Positions 15,052-20,976 of a DNA stretch of 25,981 nucleotides are shown here, piece by piece. A program made the translations under genes and the position numbers. Where the stretch lies: the IMG/VR virus record IMGVR_UViG_3300032242_001775, positions 1 through 25,981 of that record; one strand, given 5' to 3'. The notes under the pieces were generated by a model that was given only the letters and a program-made list of their open reading frames with translations, searched no databases and had not been told where the DNA came from. Numbering within the stretch: the stretch's first letter is position 1; the number at the start of each line of letters is the position of its first letter. Origin of the DNA: a virus.

Positions 15052-15891
15052 TCAAAAAGGTTGCCCTTCGGCTTTTTTTAACGCGGCCTTGATCTCATAT
15101 CCCATGCTTTTGAAAAACTTCTCACGCGAGATCCTGATGGCTTCCTTGTGGTCTTTAGGTCGGAGGGCCTTCTCGCCCCACGGGATCTTTGAAGTCAACG
15201 TGATGTGCGGAAGCAATCCCTCACTTTTGTCCGTCACGGCATGAGGAACACGGGAGACATGACGTTTTACCCATGCCGGGATGCCTCGAAGGGCATCTTT
15301 CACGTCGGCATTGACATCCTGGGCACAGGCAGCCCAAGCAGACTTTGTCAGTCCAACCAGATCCTGACGGGCCGTGATGTAGGATTTTACCTCTTTGGAA
15401 TCCATGACCACAATCCGGCTTTTCCATCTTTTGCGAACTCGCCCGTAATCATTACGAGTTCGTTTGTGAATGGAAGGATCAACCGACCGGTCAAAAAGTA
15501 AATTGCTGAAAGTCGGAAGGTGACCGAGGATGGTTTTTAATTTAGCAGGATCGGACGCTTTGATAGCGGAGAGAACGGCCAATTTGAGCCGAGGGCTTTT
15601 GGTGATGTATTTCTCAATCTGTTCTTTGAAACTCAAAGCACGAGAAGGATGTTTTAATGAAATGGGTTTGGATGGAGTGTAGACTCTGATGATGTCGTTC
15701 TGGACGGCAATCTCACCTTTCTTTTTTGCTTTTGGATCTGATCCATAAGGGGGCACGGAATATGCGAGATTCACTCCCAAAAGTCGCGCTCCTCGGCGGA
15801 GCGATCCGGAAATCTCTTTGCCGGTGACTTCTTCGTAACGCCTCATGCGCTTGAGAAGCCTGCTAAAATCCACTTCGGTTTTCTTTGCCAT
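15052..15891 (-). CDS. Basic minor tail protein (unknown family)
   Basis: This protein is 279 aa from ATG 15891, or 281 aa from a GTG at 15897. It is very Lys/Arg-rich (MAKKTEVDFSRLLKRMRRYEE...), with helical N- and C-terminal parts and a mid-region containing RKRWKSRIVVMDSKEVKSY. It sits between the ligase cassette and the tape measure. By order it should be a tail completion or minor tail component, but no family is recognised. Upstream, TTTTGACA lies 17 nt from the ATG (11 from the GTG), beyond which is a strong hairpin in the divergent spacer. Confidence 0.65.
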   Translation of the reverse strand: MAKKTEVDFSRLLKRMRRYEEVTGKEISGSLRRGARLLGVNLAYSVPPYGSDPKAKKKGEIAVQNDIIRVYTPSKPISLKHPSRALSFKEQIEKYITKSPRLKLAVLSAIKASDPAKLKTILGHLPTFSNLLFDRSVDPSIHKRTRNDYGRVRKRWKSRIVVMDSKEVKSYITARQDLVGLTKSAWAACAQDVNADVKDALRGIPAWVKRHVSRVPHAVTDKSEGLLPHITLTSKIPWGEKALRPKDHKEAIRISREKFFKSMGYEIKAALKKAEGQPF

Positions 15892-15922
15892 ATCCACTGA
15901 TCACCGGCTGTCAAAACATGAA

Positions 15923-15961
15923 AAAATTTCGGTTTTTGTTATTTACAAAAACCGAATTTTT
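15923..15961. promoter_or_regulatory. Strong AT-rich hairpin in the divergent spacer, possible terminator or operator
   Basis: An 11-bp perfect inverted repeat (TTCGGTTTTTG at 15928-15938 and CAAAAACCGAA at 15946-15956) has a 7-nt loop. After one mismatch it extends by four further A-T pairs. Both strands end in T runs (TTTTT on plus, TTTTTT on minus), so it could terminate transcription in either direction. It lies between the minus-strand tail gene start (15891) and the plus-strand ligase start (15977). It could stop late transcripts that cross the ligase in antisense, or be a protein-binding palindrome. Confidence 0.65.
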
Positions 15962-15976
15962 AGCGAAATTCCACTC

Positions 15977-16834
15977 ATGAGCTTCTCCTTATCCGAGCCA
16001 ATGCTGGCGGCCAATTTCCACATCTTTTCAGGAGTGGAACTGCCCCTCATGGCGTCGCCTAAATATGACGGCATCCGGTGTCTGATTGTGGAGAAAGATG
16101 GGAGACCGGCAGCGGTCACTAGGACAATGAAACCAATCCCCAATTTTGCCACGCGCCTATGGCTAGAGCAAAACTGTCCCATCGGATTCGACGGGGAGTT
16201 GGTCGTCAAGGGAGAGGACTTCCACGGTACTTCCTCGGCCATCATGTCACGGAATGGAAAGCCCGACTTCCTATATGCTGTTTTTGATTATATTGACCCC
16301 AAGGCTGCCACGCCTCTATCAACTGCCTTTTCTGATCGAATTGCCGCGCTGGATCACGTCCTATTGACGCTAAATCTTTCCGGTCGTGTCATTTGCATTG
16401 AGCAGACCCTTGTGCAGTGCATGACGGAACTTACCCCGCTAATGCAACAGGCATTGGATGACAATCATGAGGGCCTTGTGATCCGGCGACCTGATGGTCG
16501 ATACAAGACCGGACGTTCCACTCCAGAGGAGGGCCTCATGCTCAAGCTGAAGCCCTATGAGGACGCCGAAGCGGAAATCGTCGGCATGGAGCCGGAGCGC
16601 AGTGATCTCTTCACCGATGACCGGCTTGGTTCCTTTTTTGTGCGCCTGAAGAGTGACCCATCCATCCGGTTCCATATCGGGACGGGGCTTACCGATCAGC
16701 AGCGCGGAGAGTTTTGGAACAAGCGAGCCAGCATGATGGGCAAGATGATCCGGTTCCGATATCAGTCACGCGGCATGAAATCCGCGCCACGCTTTCCCGT
16801 TTTCCAAGGACTCCGTGATGAAGCCGACATCTAA
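15977..16834 (+). CDS. ATP-dependent DNA ligase (T7-like)
   Basis: This 285-aa protein starts at ATG 15977 (MSFSLSEPMLAANFH). The in-frame extension upstream covers the hairpin and is unlikely to be translated. It seals nicks in duplex DNA through an enzyme-adenylate. Nucleotidyltransferase motifs are clear: motif I SPKYDGIR (Lys29 is the adenylated lysine), a TRTMKPIPN segment, FDGELVV, motif III LYAVFDYI, motif IV EGLVIRRPDGRYK, and motif V MLKLKPYEDAEAEIVG. A C-terminal OB-fold region (about 195-285) completes a minimal phage ligase. It is on the plus strand, against the late operon. No good Shine-Dalgarno sequence is seen. Confidence 0.92.
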   Translation: MSFSLSEPMLAANFHIFSGVELPLMASPKYDGIRCLIVEKDGRPAAVTRTMKPIPNFATRLWLEQNCPIGFDGELVVKGEDFHGTSSAIMSRNGKPDFLYAVFDYIDPKAATPLSTAFSDRIAALDHVLLTLNLSGRVICIEQTLVQCMTELTPLMQQALDDNHEGLVIRRPDGRYKTGRSTPEEGLMLKLKPYEDAEAEIVGMEPERSDLFTDDRLGSFFVRLKSDPSIRFHIGTGLTDQQRGEFWNKRASMMGKMIRFRYQSRGMKSAPRFPVFQGLRDEADI

Positions 16835-17000
16835 GCACGGAGGATACAGGGCCGGATCGGGCAGAAAAAAGGGAAGCGGGAAAGGCCGTGTCTCGGTGAC
16901 CGGCTCCCTATCCATGCCAAGAGAAATGTGGGAACGCCTGGACAAGATCCGAGGTCCTATATCCCGTGGTAAGTGGTTGGCTTTAGTCCTCTCCAAGTAA
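16818..17000 (+). CDS. Ribbon-helix-helix DNA-binding protein with basic GR-rich arm
   Basis: This 60-aa protein starts at ATG 16818 and overlaps the ligase 3' end by 17 bp, so the two are co-expressed. Residues 8-23 are a basic arm (GGYRAGSGRKKGSGKG) of the GGxRxGxGRxKK type, also found at the N-terminus of the portal protein in this window. Residues 24-60 follow a ribbon-helix-helix plan: strand RVSVTGSLSM, helix PREMWERLDKIRG, helix SRGKWLALVLSK. It may control the ligase cassette or late genes. Its last 18 bp are antisense to the end of the tail chaperone frameshift extension. Confidence 0.65.
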   Translation: MKPTSKHGGYRAGSGRKKGSGKGRVSVTGSLSMPREMWERLDKIRGPISRGKWLALVLSK

Positions 17001-17602
17001 TCCCACCTCGATGATGTCATCGCTCCACCGAAGGGATTTTCCGTCCAGCCAGACGTAGTAGTCCAGCAGCCGGACGCCTTCGGTCAGTGGCAATCCCCAG
17101 AGAATGAAATCAAGCGACCAGGATGTCTTTTCAGCGAGTCTTGCGACGTAGCTGGTCAGCCAGCCCGGTCTCCAGCTTTTGGGTCGTTCTCTCCTTCCGA
17201 TACCGACGCCTCACCCCTGACCGACGTGCGGGCCTTGTTCATGAGCTGGATGGCTTCCAGCACCTTGGGCGTGGCCTCCTCAAACATCCAAGGCCTGAGC
17301 GTGTAAAGAAAATCAATAACGGCCACGCGGAAGGCTCCCTTCTTGTAGGCCAGCTTCTTCATCTCTCCCTCCGGGCGTGTCTGGCAATACAGGACCGCTG
17401 CGATGTCGTAGGGAATAGAGTCACTCTGACCAAGCAGGACATTCACTCCGGCTTCCACCATGAGGGCAAAGTCTCCGGCAGTAATGGGGCGCAAGATCAT
17501 TCCGGCCACCTCGTCGCCTCCGCGCAGGAGATTGGCATCAAGGGCTTTGTTGCGGGATTCCGTAGTTTCTTCGTTGAGATCCGGCGTCATATCGTCATTC
17601 AT
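16983..17602 (-). CDS. Tail assembly chaperone, frameshifted long form (G-T type)
   Basis: This is the predicted 206-aa fusion made by a -1 ribosomal frameshift. The first 142 residues are those of the short form. At CCCAAAA (17183-17177) the ribosome would slip back one base and continue in a frame that stays open for 64 codons to TAA at 16985-16983. The extension contains SWSLDFILWGLPLTEG, RLLDYYVWLDGKSLRW and SDDIIEVG, a coherent protein rather than random translation. In lambda and many siphophages the G and G-T proteins are made this way and coat the tape measure during tail assembly. This frame has no usable start of its own, which supports fusion. Confidence 0.85.
17151..17196 (-). promoter_or_regulatory. 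Programmed -1 frameshift signal (slippery heptamer with stimulators)
   Basis: On the minus strand the order is an internal Shine-Dalgarno-like AAGGAG (17196-17191), 7 nt, the X XXY YYZ heptamer C CCA AAA in the zero frame (17183-17177), 12 nt, then a short hairpin GCTGG-CTGA-CCAGC (17164-17151). A larger alternative stem pairs AGCTGG (17177-17172) with CCAGCT (17155-17150). This matches the three-part layout known from dnaX and phage tail genes. The zero-frame stop is only 18 nt after the heptamer. Confidence 0.85.
17156..17602 (-). CDS. Tail assembly chaperone, short form (G type)
   Basis: This 148-aa protein starts at ATG 17602. After an acidic N-terminus (MNDDMTPDLNEETTE) come LRPITAGDFALMVEAGVNVLLG and a helical region to about residue 125 (FRVAVIDFLYTLRPWMFEEATPKVLEAIQLM). 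A disordered charged tail follows, where the frameshift site lies. Length and layout match lambda gpG-like chaperones, normally placed between the tail tube and the tape measure as here. The leader has CAACCCAACCC and no Shine-Dalgarno sequence. The short product ends at TGA 17156. Confidence 0.8.
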   Translation of the reverse strand: MNDDMTPDLNEETTESRNKALDANLLRGGDEVAGMILRPITAGDFALMVEAGVNVLLGQSDSIPYDIAAVLYCQTRPEGEMKKLAYKKGAFRVAVIDFLYTLRPWMFEEATPKVLEAIQLMNKARTSVRGEASVSEGENDPKAGDRAG

Positions 17603-17635
17603 ATTCAGGTTTTTTTGGGTTGGGTTTACGGCATC

Positions 17636-17656
17636 GACACGTCGGAAAGACGTGTC
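17636..17656 (-). promoter_or_regulatory. Perfect 8-bp hairpin upstream of the tail chaperone
   Basis: GACACGTC (17636-17643) and GACGTGTC (17649-17656) form a perfect stem with a 5-nt loop in the 83-bp gap between the unknown tail gene and the chaperone. There is no adjoining T run on the minus strand, so it is not a classical terminator. An mRNA processing, stability or protein-binding role is possible. Confidence 0.5.
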
Positions 17657-17685
17657 TGGAAATTGAGGTTTTTTGGACGCATCAC

Positions 17686-18102
17686 TCAGGAAGCCATTTC
17701 GGCCAGTCGGTTGCGTTCGTTGCGGCCCAACTTGGGAGAGATGACCAGACGCTTGTCGCCACGGTTGGCCAGAGATCCGTTCGGAACCTTGTGGCTTTCC
17801 GAAATAATGTGATGCCTAGAAAACATTGCCTCGCGGGCCACGAGGAAGCAGACCATGTTGGATGGACGCTCAAGCCCCTCGCCAAGTGGGTTTTCCCATG
17901 CGGTCAAGAACGGAACGATGTCCTCTCCGTCGGAGTTCTTGGTCTGGAAATGCCAAGTAAAGCTCTCCCTGCCTTGGCTGTCGGTCATCCGAGTGCATTC
18001 CGCAAACGGCTTGAATGCAAATCCGGCCGCGTGGATCGAGATGGCCAGCTTCATGTCGCTGGTGGAAAACCAGCTTCCCTCACAATTTGGTTCTTCAGTC
18101 AT
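17686..18102 (-). CDS. Tail-region protein of unknown function
   Basis: This 138-aa protein starts at ATG 18102 (MTEEPNCEGSWFSTSDMKLA). A TTG further upstream is in frame but lies in the terminator T tract. Residues 10-75 look like an alpha/beta domain (LAISIHAAGFAFKPF, RESFTWHFQTKNSDG, IVPFLTAWENP). The region around 85-100 (NMVCFLVAREAMFSRHHII) is helical and the C-terminus is basic (PKLGRNERNRLAEMAS). It stands between the tail tube and the chaperone gene, a slot that in some siphophages holds an accessory tail assembly factor. No family is recognised. Confidence 0.55.
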   Translation of the reverse strand: MTEEPNCEGSWFSTSDMKLAISIHAAGFAFKPFAECTRMTDSQGRESFTWHFQTKNSDGEDIVPFLTAWENPLGEGLERPSNMVCFLVAREAMFSRHHIISESHKVPNGSLANRGDKRLVISPKLGRNERNRLAEMAS

Positions 18103-18112
18103 GGGTATATTC

Positions 18113-18140
18113 AAAAAGTTGCCCCCTTTAAGCCGGGGGC
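18113..18140 (-). terminator. Rho-independent terminator after the tail tube gene
   Basis: On the minus strand GCCCCC (18140-18135) pairs with GGGGGC (18126-18121) across an 8-nt loop and is followed by AACTTTTT (18120-18113). It lies 18 bp after the stop of the major tail protein gene. The short GC-only stem with a T tract is a reasonable intrinsic terminator, perhaps partial, limiting read-through into the chaperone and tape measure. Confidence 0.65.
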
Positions 18141-18157
18141 TTGAGCTTTGAAATTCT

Positions 18158-18529
18158 TTAGGAAGTGATCAGCGGGTAGCGGGTCGCGCTCACCGAGATG
18201 TCCTTGAAACCATCGGGCTTCTTGCTGATTTGAACGGAGTCCACGATGACCAGTCCAGCCGCACAGCCTCCTACGGACTCAATGTTGGCCAAAGTCAGGG
18301 CGACTCCGACCGAAGCGGCGACCACTCCAGTGGTGCCAGCAACCGTGCCAGCGACTGAGATGGCTGCGCGGGGGTTGGTGACAGCGAGGAGCTTCACGTT
18401 CCCCGTCTCATCCTTGACCTCGGTCTTGTCCGAGGTGGTGTTGATGGAAAACGAGTTGATGAGGATGCCGGTTTCGGCGGTGCAGCCGAAGCTGGTGCCA
18501 GTTGAAGATCCGAGGAGAGTTGCGGCCAT
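18158..18529 (-). CDS. Major tail (tube) protein
   Basis: This 123-aa protein begins MAATLLGSSTGTSFGCTAETG. It is beta-rich and contains INSFSINTTSDKTEVKDETGNVKLLAVTNPRAAISVAGTVAG, the pattern of small phage tail tube proteins (a strand pair, then a loop with DETG). The C-terminus (SVQISKKPDGFKDISVSATRYPLI) fits the closing strands. It lies between the tail terminator and the chaperone, is followed by an intrinsic terminator, and has a CAACC-rich leader without a Shine-Dalgarno sequence. Those expression features parallel the capsid gene. The assignment is by pattern and position. Confidence 0.65.
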   Translation of the reverse strand: MAATLLGSSTGTSFGCTAETGILINSFSINTTSDKTEVKDETGNVKLLAVTNPRAAISVAGTVAGTTGVVAASVGVALTLANIESVGGCAAGLVIVDSVQISKKPDGFKDISVSATRYPLITS

Positions 18530-18577
18530 AAGGTAGGTGGTTGGGAGTTACTTGGTTGAGTGGTGTCAAATCGCTTT

Positions 18578-18982
18578 TCAGTCCCTGACTCCGAGGGTCA
18601 GTTGGATCTCCGCCGTCCAGGCGTGGTTGTCTTGGCCGGTGGAAATGGAATCGAGATACGCCCCGGCAAGGTTCGGGGCGTCGGTGGCTGGCCAGTTGGC
18701 AAACAAATAACTCTGGAGCAGTGCGCTCTTGAGCGTCTCCAACGTGGCGGAAAACTCGTTGTAGGAGGTTTGTCCAAGGAGAGCCGGAGACATGACGCGG
18801 ATGACCGCCTTCGCCGTGTAGAGGCCGATACCGACCGCCTGAAAGCTGTCCACCGAGACAATGAGATTCAGCGATTCGGGGGTAAGCTCCTCGTAGTCGG
18901 AACCGGTGTAGATCGTCGTGGTCGGGAAGGCCGAGGCGTTCAGCGCGGACTTGAGAGCAGATTCTACGGCGAGAGGGTTCAT
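18578..18982 (-). CDS. Tail terminator / tail completion protein
   Basis: This 134-aa protein (MNPLAVESALKSALNASAFPTTTIYTGSDYEELTPESLNLIVSV...) has an N-terminal helix, a central beta sheet and a helix (YNEFSATLETLKSALLQSYL). It ends with a strand (WTAEIQLTLGVRD). The pattern and its position just before the tail tube match the gpU-like terminator family, which caps the tail tube and joins it to the head. It starts 3 bp after the preceding stop. The family match is by resemblance only. Confidence 0.6.
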   Translation of the reverse strand: MNPLAVESALKSALNASAFPTTTIYTGSDYEELTPESLNLIVSVDSFQAVGIGLYTAKAVIRVMSPALLGQTSYNEFSATLETLKSALLQSYLFANWPATDAPNLAGAYLDSISTGQDNHAWTAEIQLTLGVRD

Positions 18983-18985
18983 CGT

Positions 18986-19312
18986 TTACTCGCGGACGGC
19001 GGTGACCAGGATCTCTGCCGACAAAGGTGATCCCGGCAGGCTGGTGGATGTCTCCACCCGGTAAGTGACTCCTTCTTCAACCAAGGTGAGCTTGGTTCCG
19101 ACGGCAGGACGGGCGGCGCGAGTCATCGGCCATCTGGCGCGGATCGATTTGTCCGTATTGAAGCCTCCGGTCTCCAACGACATGGTCGGCTGCGGAACCG
19201 TGACGTGGGCATAAAAGGCCGTTCCGGTGCCGAGCTGGATCAGTGTCCCCATTGCATCGGCAGCCACGTTGGCTGCGCGGACTCGGAATGCGGCAATCGA
19301 GGATCGGTTCAC
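18986..19312 (-). CDS. Head-tail connector / joining protein
   Basis: This 108-aa protein starts at a GTG (19312) with a TTTTGACA box 14 nt upstream, which supports this start over the internal ATG at residue 21. After an N-terminal helix (SIAAFRVRAANVAADAMG) the sequence is beta-rich: IQLGTGTAFYAHV, RAARPAVGTKLTLVEEGVTYRVETS and SAEILVTAVRE. This resembles small head-closure or head-tail joining proteins located between capsid and tail terminator. The assignment rests on position and fold pattern. Confidence 0.55.
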   Translation of the reverse strand: MNRSSIAAFRVRAANVAADAMGTLIQLGTGTAFYAHVTVPQPTMSLETGGFNTDKSIRARWPMTRAARPAVGTKLTLVEEGVTYRVETSTSLPGSPLSAEILVTAVRE

Positions 19313-19336
19313 AGAGAAGCCGCGCCTGTCAAAAGC

Positions 19337-19377
19337 TACAAAAAGCGAAAGGCCGCCTCCCGTGAAGGAAGCGGCCT
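19337..19377 (-). terminator. Rho-independent terminator after the major capsid gene
   Basis: On the minus strand AGGCCGC (19377-19371) pairs with GCGGCCT (19356-19350), and the stem extends inward through TTCC with a G-T pair to about 11 bp. It is followed by TTCGCTTTTTG (19349-19339). It lies 22 bp past the capsid stop codon. A GC-rich stem plus a T run makes this the most convincing intrinsic terminator in the window. Confidence 0.75.
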
Positions 19378-19398
19378 CTGCTTGAGAACCTAAGAGAC

Positions 19399-20310
19399 TT
19401 AGGCGGTGATGAACTTCAGGGCCGATCCGTCGGCCTTGGCCGCACCGAAGATCACATCAAAGCTTCCGTAGAGGGAACGGCTGGAGAGTGATCCCCAGAT
19501 ATTCATCTGAACGGACAGACCGAGATCAGCGATCTCGATCACCTCGCTCTGCTGGAGGAGACCAGCAACGGCGGGGTCGATGTACGGGAGGGCGGAAGCC
19601 ATCGCCAGAGCCTCTGGGGAAGCCGCAAATCCCTTGATGGTCTTTGTGGTGCCGTTGAGGAGGGCATCGCTGCCACCGGTGACTCCGGTCCAGCGGTTGT
19701 TGATGAACACGCCATCAAACCCGAACGCACCCTGGTTGCCCCAGTTGATGCTGTATCCGGTTTGCGGGAGCAGATACGCGATGTAGCTGCCGTCCAGAAC
19801 GAGGTTCTTTGCTGTTCCGTCCTTGAGGGCGGAATACAGAGCAGGGAGACCCGCCGTGATGAGGGTGTTGCCAAGTTGACCACCGGTCGCCGTGCTGATC
19901 GCCGTGTTATATGCGGCGGTTCCGTAGGCGGACGTGGTGAGGGGTGTCAGGGCCGCGTCGATGACAGAATTTGCCAGAGCGCGGAGGTTGGCTGTCATGA
20001 CCTTCTCCAGCTTGAAGCCCTTGTTGAGCTGGTCGCTGGTGAGGCCGAATGTGGCCGAGTAATGATTCATCGAGACAGCGGCTGCCGTCACGGTGTCACC
20101 CTGTGCCTCAAAGGACGTAGGATTGGTCTGCGCGGCGGCAGCATTGCCGACGACACCGACCTGAATGGTGCGACGGGCGGCGGATGCCACAACGTCACTG
20201 GAGAAGTCTGTATTGAAAGCCTTGAGGGCCGCCAATTTCGACTGAAGCACGGTCACGGCAGCCGCTGTTGCGGTGTCCACGACCAGTGCTGAGGAATAGC
20301 TGTTAGCCAT
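19399..20310 (-). CDS. Major capsid protein
   Basis: This 303-aa protein is the only good candidate for the head shell subunit and follows the protease/scaffold gene in the normal order. The composition is Ala/Thr/Ser/Gly-rich with little charge. It begins MANSYSSALVVDTATAAAVTVLQSKLAALKAF, with middle segments SMNHYSATFGLTSDQLN and LRALANSVIDAALTPL typical of HK97-fold coat proteins. The C-terminus is LSVQMNIWGSLSSRSLYGSFDVIFGAAKADGSALKFITA. The leader has repeated CAACC units and no Shine-Dalgarno sequence, and a terminator follows the gene. Both suggest separately tuned high expression. Confidence 0.85.
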   Translation of the reverse strand: MANSYSSALVVDTATAAAVTVLQSKLAALKAFNTDFSSDVVASAARRTIQVGVVGNAAAAQTNPTSFEAQGDTVTAAAVSMNHYSATFGLTSDQLNKGFKLEKVMTANLRALANSVIDAALTPLTTSAYGTAAYNTAISTATGGQLGNTLITAGLPALYSALKDGTAKNLVLDGSYIAYLLPQTGYSINWGNQGAFGFDGVFINNRWTGVTGGSDALLNGTTKTIKGFAASPEALAMASALPYIDPAVAGLLQQSEVIEIADLGLSVQMNIWGSLSSRSLYGSFDVIFGAAKADGSALKFITA

Positions 20311-20334
20311 AGTGTTGGTTGGTTGGGGTTGGGG

Positions 20335-20976
20335 TTATTTCAACCGCGCGGCAATGGATCGCTCGATCTCTTGTCGGTTGGCTTGAAAAAATGAAAGACG
20401 TTCTGGTCCGGCAGACATGGACTCGTACTGCTCAATGATCGAGAGGGCCGGAGCCTCCTCGACGATCTCAGGGATTTCGATGGATGCGGAAAGGCCCATC
20501 ACCGAAAGGACGCTGCGATGGAGGAAACGAAGTTCCACCATCTCGCTGTCGCGCTTGGAAAGTTCGGTTTTAGCCGTTTCCAGATCGCTCTGGACGCGGG
20601 AAAGCTCGGTCTGGATTTTGGAAAGCTCGGTCCGGGTGGACTCCAGCTCGGTCGTGACCGCGTTCCAAGAACGGGATAGCTCGGCTGGAGCAGGAACCTT
20701 TTCCTTTTTTGATGGTTCGTCCACCTTGACCTCTTCGGGAAGATTTTGTGTTCCTTCAGGACCCTTCACTTCTTTGCCGCCTTCGGGATCGTTCTGGGTG
20801 CCTTCCGGCCCCTTGACTTCCAGCTCTTCCTTGACCTCGGAAGCGGGTTCCTCGGTCACCTCTGGGGCGACTTCGGCAACCTTTGCGGCGGGTTCGATGG
20901 TGGGTTCTGAGACCACCTCTTCAGCGGTCACGGCGATCTCCTCGACGGGAGCCTCTGGGGTGGTGGGTTCACTCAT
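20335..20976 (-). CDS. Nested scaffold protein (internal start in the protease gene)
   Basis: An in-frame ATG at 20976 (MSEPTTPEAPVEEI) would give a 213-aa product comprising the acidic, repeated and coiled-coil half of the protease gene. The leader before this ATG reads TTTTTTCCAACCCATCT, the same CAACC-type leader seen before the capsid and tail tube starts. Lambda C/Nu3 and related phages make scaffold from such a nested start. Residues 110-150 are a long heptad-like helix (ELESTRTELSKIQTELSRVQ...). This is inferred from layout. Confidence 0.5.
   Translation of the reverse strand: MSEPTTPEAPVEEIAVTAEEVVSEPTIEPAAKVAEVAPEVTEEPASEVKEELEVKGPEGTQNDPEGGKEVKGPEGTQNLPEEVKVDEPSKKEKVPAPAELSRSWNAVTTELESTRTELSKIQTELSRVQSDLETAKTELSKRDSEMVELRFLHRSVLSVMGLSASIEIPEIVEEAPALSIIEQYESMSAGPERLSFFQANRQEIERSIAARLK

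Noticed and set aside
17123-17812. 229-aa plus-strand ORF across the chaperone region
   Set aside because: It is antisense to two well-placed tail genes and their hairpin spacer, and its translation shows no domain pattern.
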